Part shown: piece by piece, positions 1 through 8,576 of the stretch
Layout of the letters: every line of letters starts with the position of its first letter
Numbering within the stretch: position 1 is the stretch's first letter
DNA from: an uncultured Lachnospiraceae bacterium
GTDB taxonomy: Bacteria; Bacillota; Clostridia; Lachnospirales; Lachnospiraceae
Length of the DNA: 60,895 nt
Direction: 5' to 3'
Assembly: GCA_900315055.1 (NCBI GenBank)
Contig: OMXP01000011.1
Coordinates: 1 to 60,895, forward strand
Made by a program: the position numbers and the translations under genes
Notes under the pieces: model-generated
Told to the model about the DNA's origin: nothing
Database searches by the model: none
What the model saw: the letters and a program-made list of their open reading frames with translations, nothing else

Positions 1-81
1 AACATCGTTCATGATGCCTGGCACGGGGAGTGGAATTATGTCGTTTACCCTCAGCCTACGTCCTCAAAATGTACGAGCTAA
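1..81 (+). CDS. C-terminal fragment, possible transposase
   Basis: Frame 1 is open from the window edge and encodes 26 residues ending in SSKCTS before a TAA stop. The segment contains GEWNYVVYPQ. From memory this resembles the WNYTIxP end of ISAzo13/Rhodopirellula-type transposases, but 26 residues are too few for a firm call. It ends 13 bases before the stop of the convergent surface-protein gene, so any mobile element must end very close by. It could instead be the tail of an unrelated gene. Confidence 0.35.
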   Translation, partial: NIVHDAWHGEWNYVVYPQPTSSKCTS

Positions 82-94
82 TTTTTAACAGCTC

Positions 95-3000
95 CTAAGC
101 TTTCTTCTTTGCCTTTGCTTTTGCCTTCTTCTTTTTCCGAAGGATCAGAAGAAGCAGAAGAACGATGGCCGCACCGCCTGTGGCACAGCCTGCAGCAAGA
201 AGGGCCCTGCCTGTCTTTGTACCCGTGTCGGCGGAGAGAATAAACTCTGATCCCTTCACCTTGAAGGTCAGGTAATCGCCCATGGTATCCGTGGTAAGCT
301 CTGTGCGCTCGCCCGTGTCCGGATCCACCAGATACAGCGTGGTGTTCGACGTCGAATTATCGGATGCCAGGAACCGGAACGTATGCGTCTCCTGTCCGTC
401 ATCCGGCACCTCGACCTTCCACCGCTCGGTCTCCGTATCCTCTTCTGCAGAAAGCCGTGTCAGTGTGAGGACATCGACATCATGGTACTTTCCCTCCGCG
501 TACAGGAACGTAATTCCGTTCGCCCTTGTCTGATCGCCCGGGATCAGCGTCATGATGCGCTCGTACTTTGCCGTCACGACCTCATCGGAGGTGATGTTCG
601 AAAAATCGGTCCGGCTCCATGTCCCGAAGAACCCGGCCTTTGCCGGAACCTTCGGGATCTCATCGTCCGGCACACTGCCGCCATAGGCAACGCTTACCTG
701 TGCGATCGTCTCATCGTCCGCCTCGAAGGTCAGGACAAGGGAGGCAAATTCGGCCTGAGAGGACTCCTCCTTGGTCAGCTTGTCATAGGAAACCGGCTCT
801 GCAAGGCCCTTGTAGCTGATGCCGTTGATACCGTTCAGCGAATCGGAGACGAAGGTGTTCCCTCTGATGTCGTCCTTGCTGACGTCCTTCACATCGCCTG
901 CGATGGCGCCGGTGAACTGATCGCCCTCAAGGATCGAGACCATGGAGCTCGATCCTGTGATCTGCACCCCGTAGCCTGCCACACCGCCGACATACTTTGC
1001 GCCCGAGAGGTCGCACTTTGCAGAACTTGTCCGCACCGTGCCGGTGCTGTAGCCGACGATACCGCCGACGTAATCGCCTCCCTCGATGGCCGCAAAGTTG
1101 TAGTCCGAGGACAGAAGCCCGATGTCCATGTGGCCCACGGTGCCGCCCGCATAGTTGTTCTTTGCGTTCACCTTCTCATCATTTCTGCAGTTATCGACGA
1201 TGGCACGCGCAAGGAAACTGAAATCCGTGGAGTCCTGTCCGATGCTCTCGATATCCTTCTCCGGATCGAGGTCATACTCGACGCCGATGGTACCGACAAT
1301 GCCGCCGACGTTATTGTCGGCCTCGATCTTTCCGGCGTTCGTGCAGCCGGTCGTGCGTCCGTCGGTGTAGTTCTCAAGATCCTCGTCCTTGATGTCAGCC
1401 GAGGTATCCTCGATCTTATCCTTGGCATTGTCCTTGCTGTCCATCAGGTTATCATAGGCCTTCTTCAGCGTATCCGTGATCTCGCCGATCTTGTCGTTTG
1501 CCTTCTTCAGGGTCCCGACCACCTCGCTCGTCTGCCCGGAGAGGGAACTGTTGAGAGATGCCGCCTCATTGATCAGGGAATCGAGATCTCCGTAGAGGTT
1601 GTTGCCGGCACTCCGGACACCGGACGAGATGCCCTTGAAGTCAAAGCTGATGCCGTCGAAGGCCTGCAGGATCTCCTGAATGCTGCCGTTGACATCCGGC
1701 GTGTTGTCCGCCGCCTGATTCAGCGCATCGAGGGATTTTTTCAGATCCGAGTTCTCATAGTCCGGCACATGGTCCGCATATCCCTGAAGAGTTGATGCAA
1801 TGCCGCTGATGCTGTTCTGCGCCGTGTTGAAATCCGTCAGGATCTTTGACAGATCGCTTCTGATCTGTGCCACCCTGTCGGGAAGCTTGGAGGAGTCGTT
1901 CTTGACCTCCTCCAGGATCTTTGTCAGATCCGAGAGGGTGTTCTGCATGTCCTCAAGGTTCTGGATCTGCGTGTTGATGTCATTGATCAGCTGCTGCTTT
2001 TCCCCCTCGTCAAGGCTTGATGCCTGCACGGCCTGGGCAAAGTTGCTGAGGGCACTGGTCAGGGTTCCGACACTTGTCGATATCTCACTCAGAGAGTCTG
2101 TCAGGGCATCCGCGCTGCTGTCCAGGTTCTGAAGCAGGCTTGCCAGGTCCGAACTGTTCTGTGCGATCGTGCTGATGGTCTGCGCAAGGCTCTGGGAAGC
2201 CTGCGCCAGGTTATCCAGAGCCGGAGCCACCTTTGCCTGCGTCTCGGGATCAAGGTTCGACTCCACGCTCTGCCCGTAGGTCACGAGCAGGTTGTTGAAG
2301 TCGTTGATCGTGTTCACCAGATTCTGCGACTGCTGCGACAGGAGCGAGAGATAGGGCGTCAGCTCCTTCATTCTCTCTGCCGCGGTCTTTGAGGTATCCG
2401 TCAGGATGCTGCTGATCGCAGCAAGGGTCGACTTCAGGTCATTCGCGCCGCTCTGCAAGCTGTTGTAGTCATTGGTCAGGCGGTTCTTCTCATCCTCGCT
2501 CAACGTTGCCGCGCTGATAAAATCGTTCATCGCCGTCCCGGTGTTGCCAAGGCCGTTGAGGAGCGAATCGCAGTAGGCCGAGAGCTGACTGGACAGGTCG
2601 CTCGCAGAATCCGAGGCGTCATTGATCTGTGACACCGCATTGTTGTAATCGGACGCCGCACTGTCGATGTCATCGGATGCGGTATCCGTCATCGTCTTGA
2701 TGTTGTTTCTCGCGTCCTTCGCGATGCCGGTCATGTTCGAGACCGAGTTCGAGACGCTCGACGACATGGAATCCGTCTCATCAAGGGCGCTGTCGAGGAT
2801 ATCCGACAGGTCGGAAAGCTGGTCATCGAGATCCTGGAGGTCATCCTTGGAAAACTCCATTGCAAGATAGGGCTCCTGCTGGCCGATGATGCCGCCGACG
2901 TCCTTTCTCCCGAGAATGGGCCCCCGGTTCGTGCAGTCCCGGACAAACCCGGAGGATCTTCCCGCGATGCCGCCCGTGTTGTATCCCACGTGGCTGTAGC

Positions 3001-3895
3001 CCACCGCTCCGTCGTTTTCGCAGAAGAGAATCTGTCCCTCATTGAAGCCCGCGATGCCGCCGGTATCCGTGATCACAGAGAGGTTCTCGGTGGAGTTCAG
3101 GTCTCCGGTCTGAATGATGTTTTCAATGGTATTCGAGAAGTCATCGATCGACTGCACCGTGTCCGTGTAGGTCGTGTTGATGTTCATCGAAGAGGTGCAG
3201 TTCGAGACAATACCGCTGTTGTAGCCTACAATGCCCGCCGTATACGTATTTGCCGTTGCAGTCCCCGATGATACGCAGTCCTGAATCTTTCCCGAGGCCT
3301 CGTTCTGCCCGGCGATGCCGCCGACCTTGTACTTTCCGACGAGAACGCCGTCAAAGGCGCAGTTCGAGATCGTACCGGCATTGATCGCCGCGATGCCGCC
3401 TGTGTAGGACTGGGTGCCCGAGATGTTCAGTGTTCCGGCAACCGACAGGTTCCGGACAATGCCGCCCTCCTCGATTCTCCGGAAGAGTGCCGCCTCGGAC
3501 TTCTCCCCGGTCTGCGCCACATGGGCAATTTTATGGCCGCCGCCGTCAAAGGTGCCGCCGAAGATCGCAAACTGCAGATCTCCCTTTGTCAGCGTGATGT
3601 CGTTGTCGAGAACAAAGAGCTTGTCCTTCGAATAGCTATCGATGGTGCAGGCATCTGCGGCCTTCTTCAGATCCTCCTCCGTACTGATGTGGATGGTCTC
3701 TTTGTAATCCGTCTTGTCCTTCGCTGAGGTATCGCTGCCCGCAGTCTTTGTGCCGTCGGCAAAAAAGGACGACGTCTCTGCACTGCCCGTTCCTTCCTGC
3801 TGCTTCACGCTGATCAGGGCATCTCCGCCGACCGAAAGGCCGGTCAGAAGAAGTGCGGCGCACAGAATCAGCGAAATGACCTTAGATCGTTTCAT
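95..3895 (-). CDS. Giant surface protein, GLUG repeats plus helical stalk
   Basis: The protein has 1266 residues starting at MKRSKVIS; an in-frame extension of 23 residues lies inside the upstream gene and is very Arg-rich, so it was rejected. A signal peptide covers about residues 1-26. Six GLUG-like repeats (GGIAGxN, xxCxxxG) lie at about 163-340. Residues 350-840 are Ser/Asp/Leu/Asn-rich and predicted helical or coiled-coil. About five more GGIVG repeats follow at 860-1000, then an InlB-like segment (about 1050-1112), one membrane helix (about 1230-1252) and a Lys/Ala tail. It is therefore probably anchored with most of its mass outside the cell. Its start overlaps the end of the MMPL transporter gene by 14 bases, so the two are co-translated and probably work together. 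The helical part resembles YhgE/Pip-type stalks in composition only. Function is unknown. Confidence 0.88.
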   Translation of the reverse strand: MKRSKVISLILCAALLLTGLSVGGDALISVKQQEGTGSAETSSFFADGTKTAGSDTSAKDKTDYKETIHISTEEDLKKAADACTIDSYSKDKLFVLDNDITLTKGDLQFAIFGGTFDGGGHKIAHVAQTGEKSEAALFRRIEEGGIVRNLSVAGTLNISGTQSYTGGIAAINAGTISNCAFDGVLVGKYKVGGIAGQNEASGKIQDCVSSGTATANTYTAGIVGYNSGIVSNCTSSMNINTTYTDTVQSIDDFSNTIENIIQTGDLNSTENLSVITDTGGIAGFNEGQILFCENDGAVGYSHVGYNTGGIAGRSSGFVRDCTNRGPILGRKDVGGIIGQQEPYLAMEFSKDDLQDLDDQLSDLSDILDSALDETDSMSSSVSNSVSNMTGIAKDARNNIKTMTDTASDDIDSAASDYNNAVSQINDASDSASDLSSQLSAYCDSLLNGLGNTGTAMNDFISAATLSEDEKNRLTNDYNSLQSGANDLKSTLAAISSILTDTSKTAAERMKELTPYLSLLSQQSQNLVNTINDFNNLLVTYGQSVESNLDPETQAKVAPALDNLAQASQSLAQTISTIAQNSSDLASLLQNLDSSADALTDSLSEISTSVGTLTSALSNFAQAVQASSLDEGEKQQLINDINTQIQNLEDMQNTLSDLTKILEEVKNDSSKLPDRVAQIRSDLSKILTDFNTAQNSISGIASTLQGYADHVPDYENSDLKKSLDALNQAADNTPDVNGSIQEILQAFDGISFDFKGISSGVRSAGNNLYGDLDSLINEAASLNSSLSGQTSEVVGTLKKANDKIGEITDTLKKAYDNLMDSKDNAKDKIEDTSADIKDEDLENYTDGRTTGCTNAGKIEADNNVGGIVGTIGVEYDLDPEKDIESIGQDSTDFSFLARAIVDNCRNDEKVNAKNNYAGGTVGHMDIGLLSSDYNFAAIEGGDYVGGIVGYSTGTVRTSSAKCDLSGAKYVGGVAGYGVQITGSSSMVSILEGDQFTGAIAGDVKDVSKDDIRGNTFVSDSLNGINGISYKGLAEPVSYDKLTKEESSQAEFASLVLTFEADDETIAQVSVAYGGSVPDDEIPKVPAKAGFFGTWSRTDFSNITSDEVVTAKYERIMTLIPGDQTRANGITFLYAEGKYHDVDVLTLTRLSAEEDTETERWKVEVPDDGQETHTFRFLASDNSTSNTTLYLVDPDTGERTELTTDTMGDYLTFKVKGSEFILSADTGTKTGRALLAAGCATGGAAIVLLLLLILRKKKKAKAKAKKKA

Positions 3896-6545
3896 CGTCG
3901 CTTCCTCCTTCCCCGTTGTCCGAAGGCGCCGTCTGTGGCGGCGTCTCCTGCGTATTCTGTTCAATCATGCGGGACGGCCCCTGTCCCTGTCCGTAGGTGG
4001 AACCTTCCTCCTGCTTTTCCATGGAGCCGGAACTCACCACCGCCTGCACGTCGCCGCGCACAACCGCGTGCACCTGACCGATGACGGTGCCGTTGATGGT
4101 ACCGCGGATGGTGCCGTTGATGTAGACAAGGCCGCTCTCGTGGCGCTGTCTCACCGGCCGGTCAATATCAAAGGCCGTGTACTGAATGATCTTGTCGCCG
4201 GAGCAGAGAATCTGCGGCAGCACGAACATGACCAGGAACACCGAGATCGAGGTGCCGCGCGCAAGGCACTGGCCGATGCTCGCGATGCAGGGCTCGGATG
4301 TCATCTGGCCGATGAACACACCGGCAAGAATCATCATCGAGCCGGAGGTGATGATCGTCGGGAAGGCGAAGTTCAGGGCCTCCGTGATGGACGTTCTCCG
4401 GTCATGGGTCGGACGCAGCTCCTGATAGCGGGACGAGATGACGATTGCGTAGTCGATGTTCGCGCCCATCTGTATGGAGGACACGATGAGGTAGCTCATG
4501 AAAAACAGGTTTGAATGCGTAATCGTCGGCCAGGAGAAGTTCAGGAAAATGGACCCCTCGATGACCATGATGAGCAGCACCGGCATGCCGGCGCTCTTGA
4601 AGGTAAACAGGAGAATCACCAGGACGAACAGGATCGAGACCACCGACACCACGATGTTGTCGCGCTCAAAGGAGCTCTTTAAGTCTCGCTGGGAAGTCGA
4701 GTTGCCGACAGCAAGGATCTCATCGGCCTGATCCGGGTAATACTTCTCCGCCATCTCGTGCATGGTATCGAGGAAGGAGAAGGTCTCGTCCGACTCCTCG
4801 GGGAGGGTCAGATAGACCAGAATCCGGTCGTAGTCGTCGGACTCGAGCTGTTTTCTGCCGTTGGTGATCTGGGTGTTCGCATCGGTCAGGGTCTTCTCGA
4901 GATCGCTGTCGAGGGTCACATACCCGTCCTCCACCATGTCGTTGACAAATTCAAGCATGTCCATGAGCGGCACCTTGTAGGAGCCGATTCCGCCGACAAT
5001 GCGGCCGTAATCCGTCTTGTCCGCCGCATAGGCCACGTACAGGGACTCGCAGACCTCATAGTCCATGTTCAGAAGTTCCGAGAACTGGCGCGGGGTCAGC
5101 TCATCGGTCAGGGTATAATCATCCATTGCGACGGTGTTGGCAAGGCCCGTGCAGTAGTCCACCTCCTGCCGGTCCTCCAGATCCTTGATCAGGGACGCTT
5201 CCTTGGAGTAACTGCCGTGGGGCACAATCAGCGCGACAAGATTGGACGAGCCGAAGTTGTCCTCAATCGTGTTCTGCGCGATCTGCACGTCGTTATACAT
5301 CGGCGGCGTCAGTGTGGAGTAGCCGTACACATAGGGGCAGTTCTGGGCGAGCACCGCCGTGACGACAAACACGGCAAAAAAGATAAAGGGAATGATCTTC
5401 CTCGTCTTATAGGCGAAGTGGCCGATGCCGGAGATCTTCGGCACGAAGCTCTTGTGCGCCGTCCGCTCCATCTGTCCGGAAAACATGACGAGAAGTCCCG
5501 GCATCAGGGTAAACACGACAAGGAGGGAAAGCAGGATGGCCTTGATCAGCACGATGCCGAGGTCCGGGCCGATCTTGTACTGCATGAAGACCAGGGCAAA
5601 CAGGCCGGAGATCGTGGTCAGAGAGCTCGAGAGAATTTCCGGTATGGATTTCGAGAGGGAGTCAATGGCGGCGTCCCTCACGTCGTACCCGTTCCTCTTC
5701 TCCTCCTTGAACCGGTTGCAGAAGATGATCGCGTAGTCGACGGACAGCGCCAGCTGCAGGATGGATGAGACCGAGTTCGAGACGAAGGAGATGGTGCCGA
5801 ACAGGAAGTTCGTGCCCTGGTTGATGACCATGGAGACCACGAACGTCAGGCACAGCACCGGGATCTCGCCGAAGGACTCGCTCGTGAACAGAAGAACGCC
5901 CACGACGACGAAGGCGACAAGAACCATGATCTTGTTGATCTCCGTCTCAATGATCTCCGCGCTCTGATCGCCGAGATCCGTGTCGACATAGATGTTGTAG
6001 GCGGAGAGGGAATCCTCGAGGTTGTTCAGTGCCTCCAGCGCCCGGTCGTCATTCTCGTCATAGTCAAACGTGACATCATACAGGGCGGAGCCGTTCTTGT
6101 AGTGCTTCTCAAAGTCCTCCTCGTCGGCGTCCGCATCGACAAAGGTGACGGACTGCACGCCGTCCTTCGTCTCCATCTGTTTCTGGAGGGACGAAGCTTC
6201 ATCGTAGCTGATGTTCGCGACCATGACCTTGGCCGTGCCGAACGTGGTGAACTCACGTTTCATCAGCTGGAGGCCTCGCTGGGTCTCCGTGGTCTCTGCA
6301 AGGTAATCGGAGAGCTTGTTGTCCACCGACACCCACTTGGAAGAAAACAGGGAAAAGATGATCAGGATGGCATACAGGAGGAAAAACAGCATGCGCTTGT
6401 CCACGATGAAGGCGCAGATTTTGAGAATTCCGTTATTCCCCTGCTTTTTCTCCGAAGATGTGTCCTCGACGGTGGAGCCGGTATCCAGGTCAATTCCCTG
6501 AGCCGCCGCCTTTCGCCGCTCTCTTCCGGTAAATTTGATCGCCAT
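3882..6545 (-). CDS. MMPL/RND-family membrane transporter
   Basis: 887 residues with the RND-type duplicated layout: one N-terminal helix (about 52-70), a large external domain, a helix bundle containing LSVDYAIIF, a second external domain, and a second bundle containing GANIDYAIVIS. These paired Asp-Tyr motifs are typical of MMPL proteins, which move lipids or hydrophobic molecules by proton motive force. The ATG follows an AGAGGTT ribosome site. After the last helix is an unusual tail of short xGTIxGTV-type repeats (about 805-840) and then a Gly/Gln/Pro/Asp-rich end. It is the first gene of a two-gene operon with the giant surface protein and lies behind a palindromic operator. The substrate cannot be read from the sequence. 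Confidence 0.9.
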   Translation of the reverse strand: MAIKFTGRERRKAAAQGIDLDTGSTVEDTSSEKKQGNNGILKICAFIVDKRMLFFLLYAILIIFSLFSSKWVSVDNKLSDYLAETTETQRGLQLMKREFTTFGTAKVMVANISYDEASSLQKQMETKDGVQSVTFVDADADEEDFEKHYKNGSALYDVTFDYDENDDRALEALNNLEDSLSAYNIYVDTDLGDQSAEIIETEINKIMVLVAFVVVGVLLFTSESFGEIPVLCLTFVVSMVINQGTNFLFGTISFVSNSVSSILQLALSVDYAIIFCNRFKEEKRNGYDVRDAAIDSLSKSIPEILSSSLTTISGLFALVFMQYKIGPDLGIVLIKAILLSLLVVFTLMPGLLVMFSGQMERTAHKSFVPKISGIGHFAYKTRKIIPFIFFAVFVVTAVLAQNCPYVYGYSTLTPPMYNDVQIAQNTIEDNFGSSNLVALIVPHGSYSKEASLIKDLEDRQEVDYCTGLANTVAMDDYTLTDELTPRQFSELLNMDYEVCESLYVAYAADKTDYGRIVGGIGSYKVPLMDMLEFVNDMVEDGYVTLDSDLEKTLTDANTQITNGRKQLESDDYDRILVYLTLPEESDETFSFLDTMHEMAEKYYPDQADEILAVGNSTSQRDLKSSFERDNIVVSVVSILFVLVILLFTFKSAGMPVLLIMVIEGSIFLNFSWPTITHSNLFFMSYLIVSSIQMGANIDYAIVISSRYQELRPTHDRRTSITEALNFAFPTIITSGSMMILAGVFIGQMTSEPCIASIGQCLARGTSISVFLVMFVLPQILCSGDKIIQYTAFDIDRPVRQRHESGLVYINGTIRGTINGTVIGQVHAVVRGDVQAVVSSGSMEKQEEGSTYGQGQGPSRMIEQNTQETPPQTAPSDNGEGGSDDETI

Positions 6546-6567
6546 TATTTAACCTCTTTGCATGGAA

Positions 6568-6597
6568 GTCAGATACAGTCTGACAAATACAGTCTGA
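6568..6597 (-). promoter_or_regulatory. Palindromic operator before MMPL gene
   Basis: The arms GTCAGA and TCTGAC form a perfect 6-bp inverted repeat with a 5-base spacer (6568-6584). The 11-mer ATACAGTCTGA occurs twice, 14 bases apart (6573 and 6587). The element sits 23-52 bases upstream of the transporter start. The layout fits a TetR-family repressor site, which often controls MMPL genes, but no regulator gene is present in the window. Confidence 0.6.
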
Positions 6598-6689
6598 AAA
6601 ATCCGCACAATTATGCTAACGGTTGTGGAACAGGAAAACAAGGGATAAAGTGCAAAAAATGTCCAAGAGTCATTTTTCGAATCATGAAA

Positions 6690-6722
6690 AAATGCCGGAC
6701 GGTTTCCCGCACCGGCATTTCT
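6690..6722 (-). terminator. Terminator of Lon-like gene
   Basis: A perfect 9-bp stem (AAATGCCGG/CCGGCATTT) with a 13-base loop lies just after the stop codon and is followed by a run of T on the minus strand. Confidence 0.85.
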
Positions 6723-6723
6723 G

Positions 6724-8256
6724 TCACTCCATGATCTGTCTTGTCAGAGCCGCATCATAGGTGACGCTCTTCACATTTGTGGTCTCAATCGTATAGAGGG
6801 CATGCGCCGCCATGTGCTCCGCCGCCTGCTCGAGGCCGCGGACGCCGGTCTGACCCTCATACCGCTCAATCACGGCATCGGCCGCCTCATCGGTGACAAT
6901 GCACTCTCCTTCCTTCAGTCCCATGCGCTTCAGGACCTTGGGCAGGGAGAAGCGAAGGAAGATCTGTTTCTTCTCTTCCGGCGAGTAGTCCGGAATGTCA
7001 ATCACGGCAAAGCGCGTCATCAGAGGCTCGCTGATCCTCGACTTGTCATTTGCCGTCGCGATGGGGTACACACCGGTCGTCGGAATCGTGCACTCCATGT
7101 AGTTGTCGGTAAAGCCCAGGTTGTCGAGGAGCGTCAGGAGCGCGTCCGCAGGATTCCCCTGCGAGGTGTTCGAGTCCGCCTTGTCGAGCTCGTTGATGAT
7201 AAACACCAGGTTCGACTCCCCGGCCAGATAGAACGCCTCCATGATGGAGCCGGGTTTTGCGTTTGCATACACTCTCGAGGAGCCGGTCAGCTGCTCGGAG
7301 TTGTGAATGGAGCTCATGTCAAGGCTCGTCCACGGCAGCCTTAAAATTCTTGCCACCGCATAGGCGATCTGGCTCTTTCCGGTGCCCGCAGGTCCCACGA
7401 GAAGCAGGCCGTAGGCCGGCAGGGTGTGGGTGCGGTTGATCTGGATGATGGTCTCGATGATTCTCTGCTTGACTTTCTCCATGCCGTAGAGCTCCTCGTC
7501 GAGGATCCGGCGTGCCTCCACCGGGTCGATCGGCGCAAAGTACGAATCCTTCCAGCGGATGTTCAGCATGATGGAGAGGGCGTGCTGGGCATGTCTGCGC
7601 TCTTCGGGGCTTACTTCGTTCGAGCGGGCGACAGCAAGGTTTCGTCTTGCCCACTTGTGGATGTTCGCCGGCAGCGTGTTCTTTGCACAGGTCAGGAAAT
7701 CCGCCATTGACTGAAGGCTCGTGAGCTTCATGTTGTCGGAGTCTTCCTCTTCTTCATCATCGACAGGCGTCGTTTCCGCAGGAGCCTTGGCCTCGAGAAG
7801 ACGCCTGATCACGTACTGCAGGAACCCGTCTTCTGCGGAGAGCTTCGTCTTTCCGCCGGAATCCACCTCCCGGAGCTTGTAGACCGCATATCCCTCTTCT
7901 GTATCCTGTCCGGAGAGCCGCACGCTGATGCGGTTCTTTCCAATCCAGGTGATAAGTCCCGTGAATCTCGCATCGATCTTCAGGATATCCGCTGTGATCG
8001 TCTCCGGCCCGGAGACAAAGTCAAAGGTGGTCCTGGTCGCCTCGGGATTTGCGAAGATCCCGGTCGTGTGATGCAGGAGCTTTCCTTTTGTATTGTCAAG
8101 GACCAGCATGGGGCTCTTTGGCGAGAGCTCTCCGGCGTCGGATCGCATCTCACTCCAGGTGCAGACGGGGACGTTCCCGACTGCGGTCTTTTCCTTTTTC
8201 GCTTCCTGAATGGTTTCCTTCTTCTCTTCTCCGAAATCAAAAATCCGGTTGGACAT
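6724..8256 (-). CDS. Lon-like AAA+ ATPase without protease domain
   Basis: 510 residues. Residues 1-165 match no family I recognise, followed by an acidic linker (about 166-175) and a helical segment. The AAA+ module covers about 250-480: YGMEKVKQRIIE, Walker A GPAGTGKS (288-295), Walker B with INELDK (354-359), sensor 1 TAND (401-404) and GVRGLE (471-476). The order and wording of these motifs match the ATPase module of Lon. The protein ends about 35 residues after the sensor-2 helix, so Lon's Ser-Lys protease domain is absent, as is any recognisable Lon N-domain. It probably remodels proteins without degrading them, or hands them to a separate protease. It is a single gene with its own terminator. 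MoxR and ClpX are less likely relatives. Confidence 0.8.
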   Translation of the reverse strand: MSNRIFDFGEEKKETIQEAKKEKTAVGNVPVCTWSEMRSDAGELSPKSPMLVLDNTKGKLLHHTTGIFANPEATRTTFDFVSGPETITADILKIDARFTGLITWIGKNRISVRLSGQDTEEGYAVYKLREVDSGGKTKLSAEDGFLQYVIRRLLEAKAPAETTPVDDEEEEDSDNMKLTSLQSMADFLTCAKNTLPANIHKWARRNLAVARSNEVSPEERRHAQHALSIMLNIRWKDSYFAPIDPVEARRILDEELYGMEKVKQRIIETIIQINRTHTLPAYGLLLVGPAGTGKSQIAYAVARILRLPWTSLDMSSIHNSEQLTGSSRVYANAKPGSIMEAFYLAGESNLVFIINELDKADSNTSQGNPADALLTLLDNLGFTDNYMECTIPTTGVYPIATANDKSRISEPLMTRFAVIDIPDYSPEEKKQIFLRFSLPKVLKRMGLKEGECIVTDEAADAVIERYEGQTGVRGLEQAAEHMAAHALYTIETTNVKSVTYDAALTRQIME

Positions 8257-8295
8257 GCTGCTTCCTTTCCGCTGTTCTTAATGTTTCCTCATAAA

Positions 8296-8343
8296 AAGAA
8301 GGGCTGCCTTTGGACAGTTTCTCCTGTCTTTGGACAGCCCTTC
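8296..8343 (-). terminator. Terminator of small membrane protein gene
   Basis: The arms AAGGGCTG/CAGCCCTT enclose an inner GACAG/CTGTC pairing, followed on the minus strand by CTTCTTTTTA. The sequence TTTGGACAG occurs twice inside. It lies between the small gene and the ribosome site of the Lon-like gene. Confidence 0.75.
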
Positions 8344-8357
8344 GCATAAGGCCGCAC

Positions 8358-8504
8358 TTACATGACGGTTTCCGATCCGTCATCGTTCTCGTCCGGGTGC
8401 TCCGAATCAGACGATGTCGTCACTGCCGCCACGATGCAGATGATGACGGCAATCAGTGCCATCACGAAAAACACGCCAAGTACAATAGCCACTGTCGTAT
8501 CCAT
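8358..8504 (-). CDS. Small single-pass membrane protein
   Basis: A 48-residue frame starts MDTTVAIVLG and ends GSETVM. It has a strong GGGAGG ribosome site seven bases before the ATG and its own terminator. Residues 5-28 form one hydrophobic helix (VAIVLGVFFVMALIAVIICI). The rest is acidic and Ser-rich (DSEHPDENDD). The short N-terminus and acidic tail suggest a small integral membrane protein, but topology is uncertain. It lies 72 bases downstream of the rhomboid gene on the same strand and may share its transcript. I recognise no family. The ribosome site, helix and terminator together support a real gene. Confidence 0.7.
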   Translation of the reverse strand: MDTTVAIVLGVFFVMALIAVIICIVAAVTTSSDSEHPDENDDGSETVM

Positions 8505-8576
8505 TGCAAACCTCCCGCAGATATACCCTCGATGTCTCTATTATGTCGTTTTCCTCTTCCGCCTTCAAGAGGCAAT

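Noticed and set aside
383..1795. A 470-residue open frame antisense to the giant surface protein gene
   Set aside because: The opposite strand carries regular GLUG repeats, a signal peptide and a membrane anchor. The antisense frame has none.
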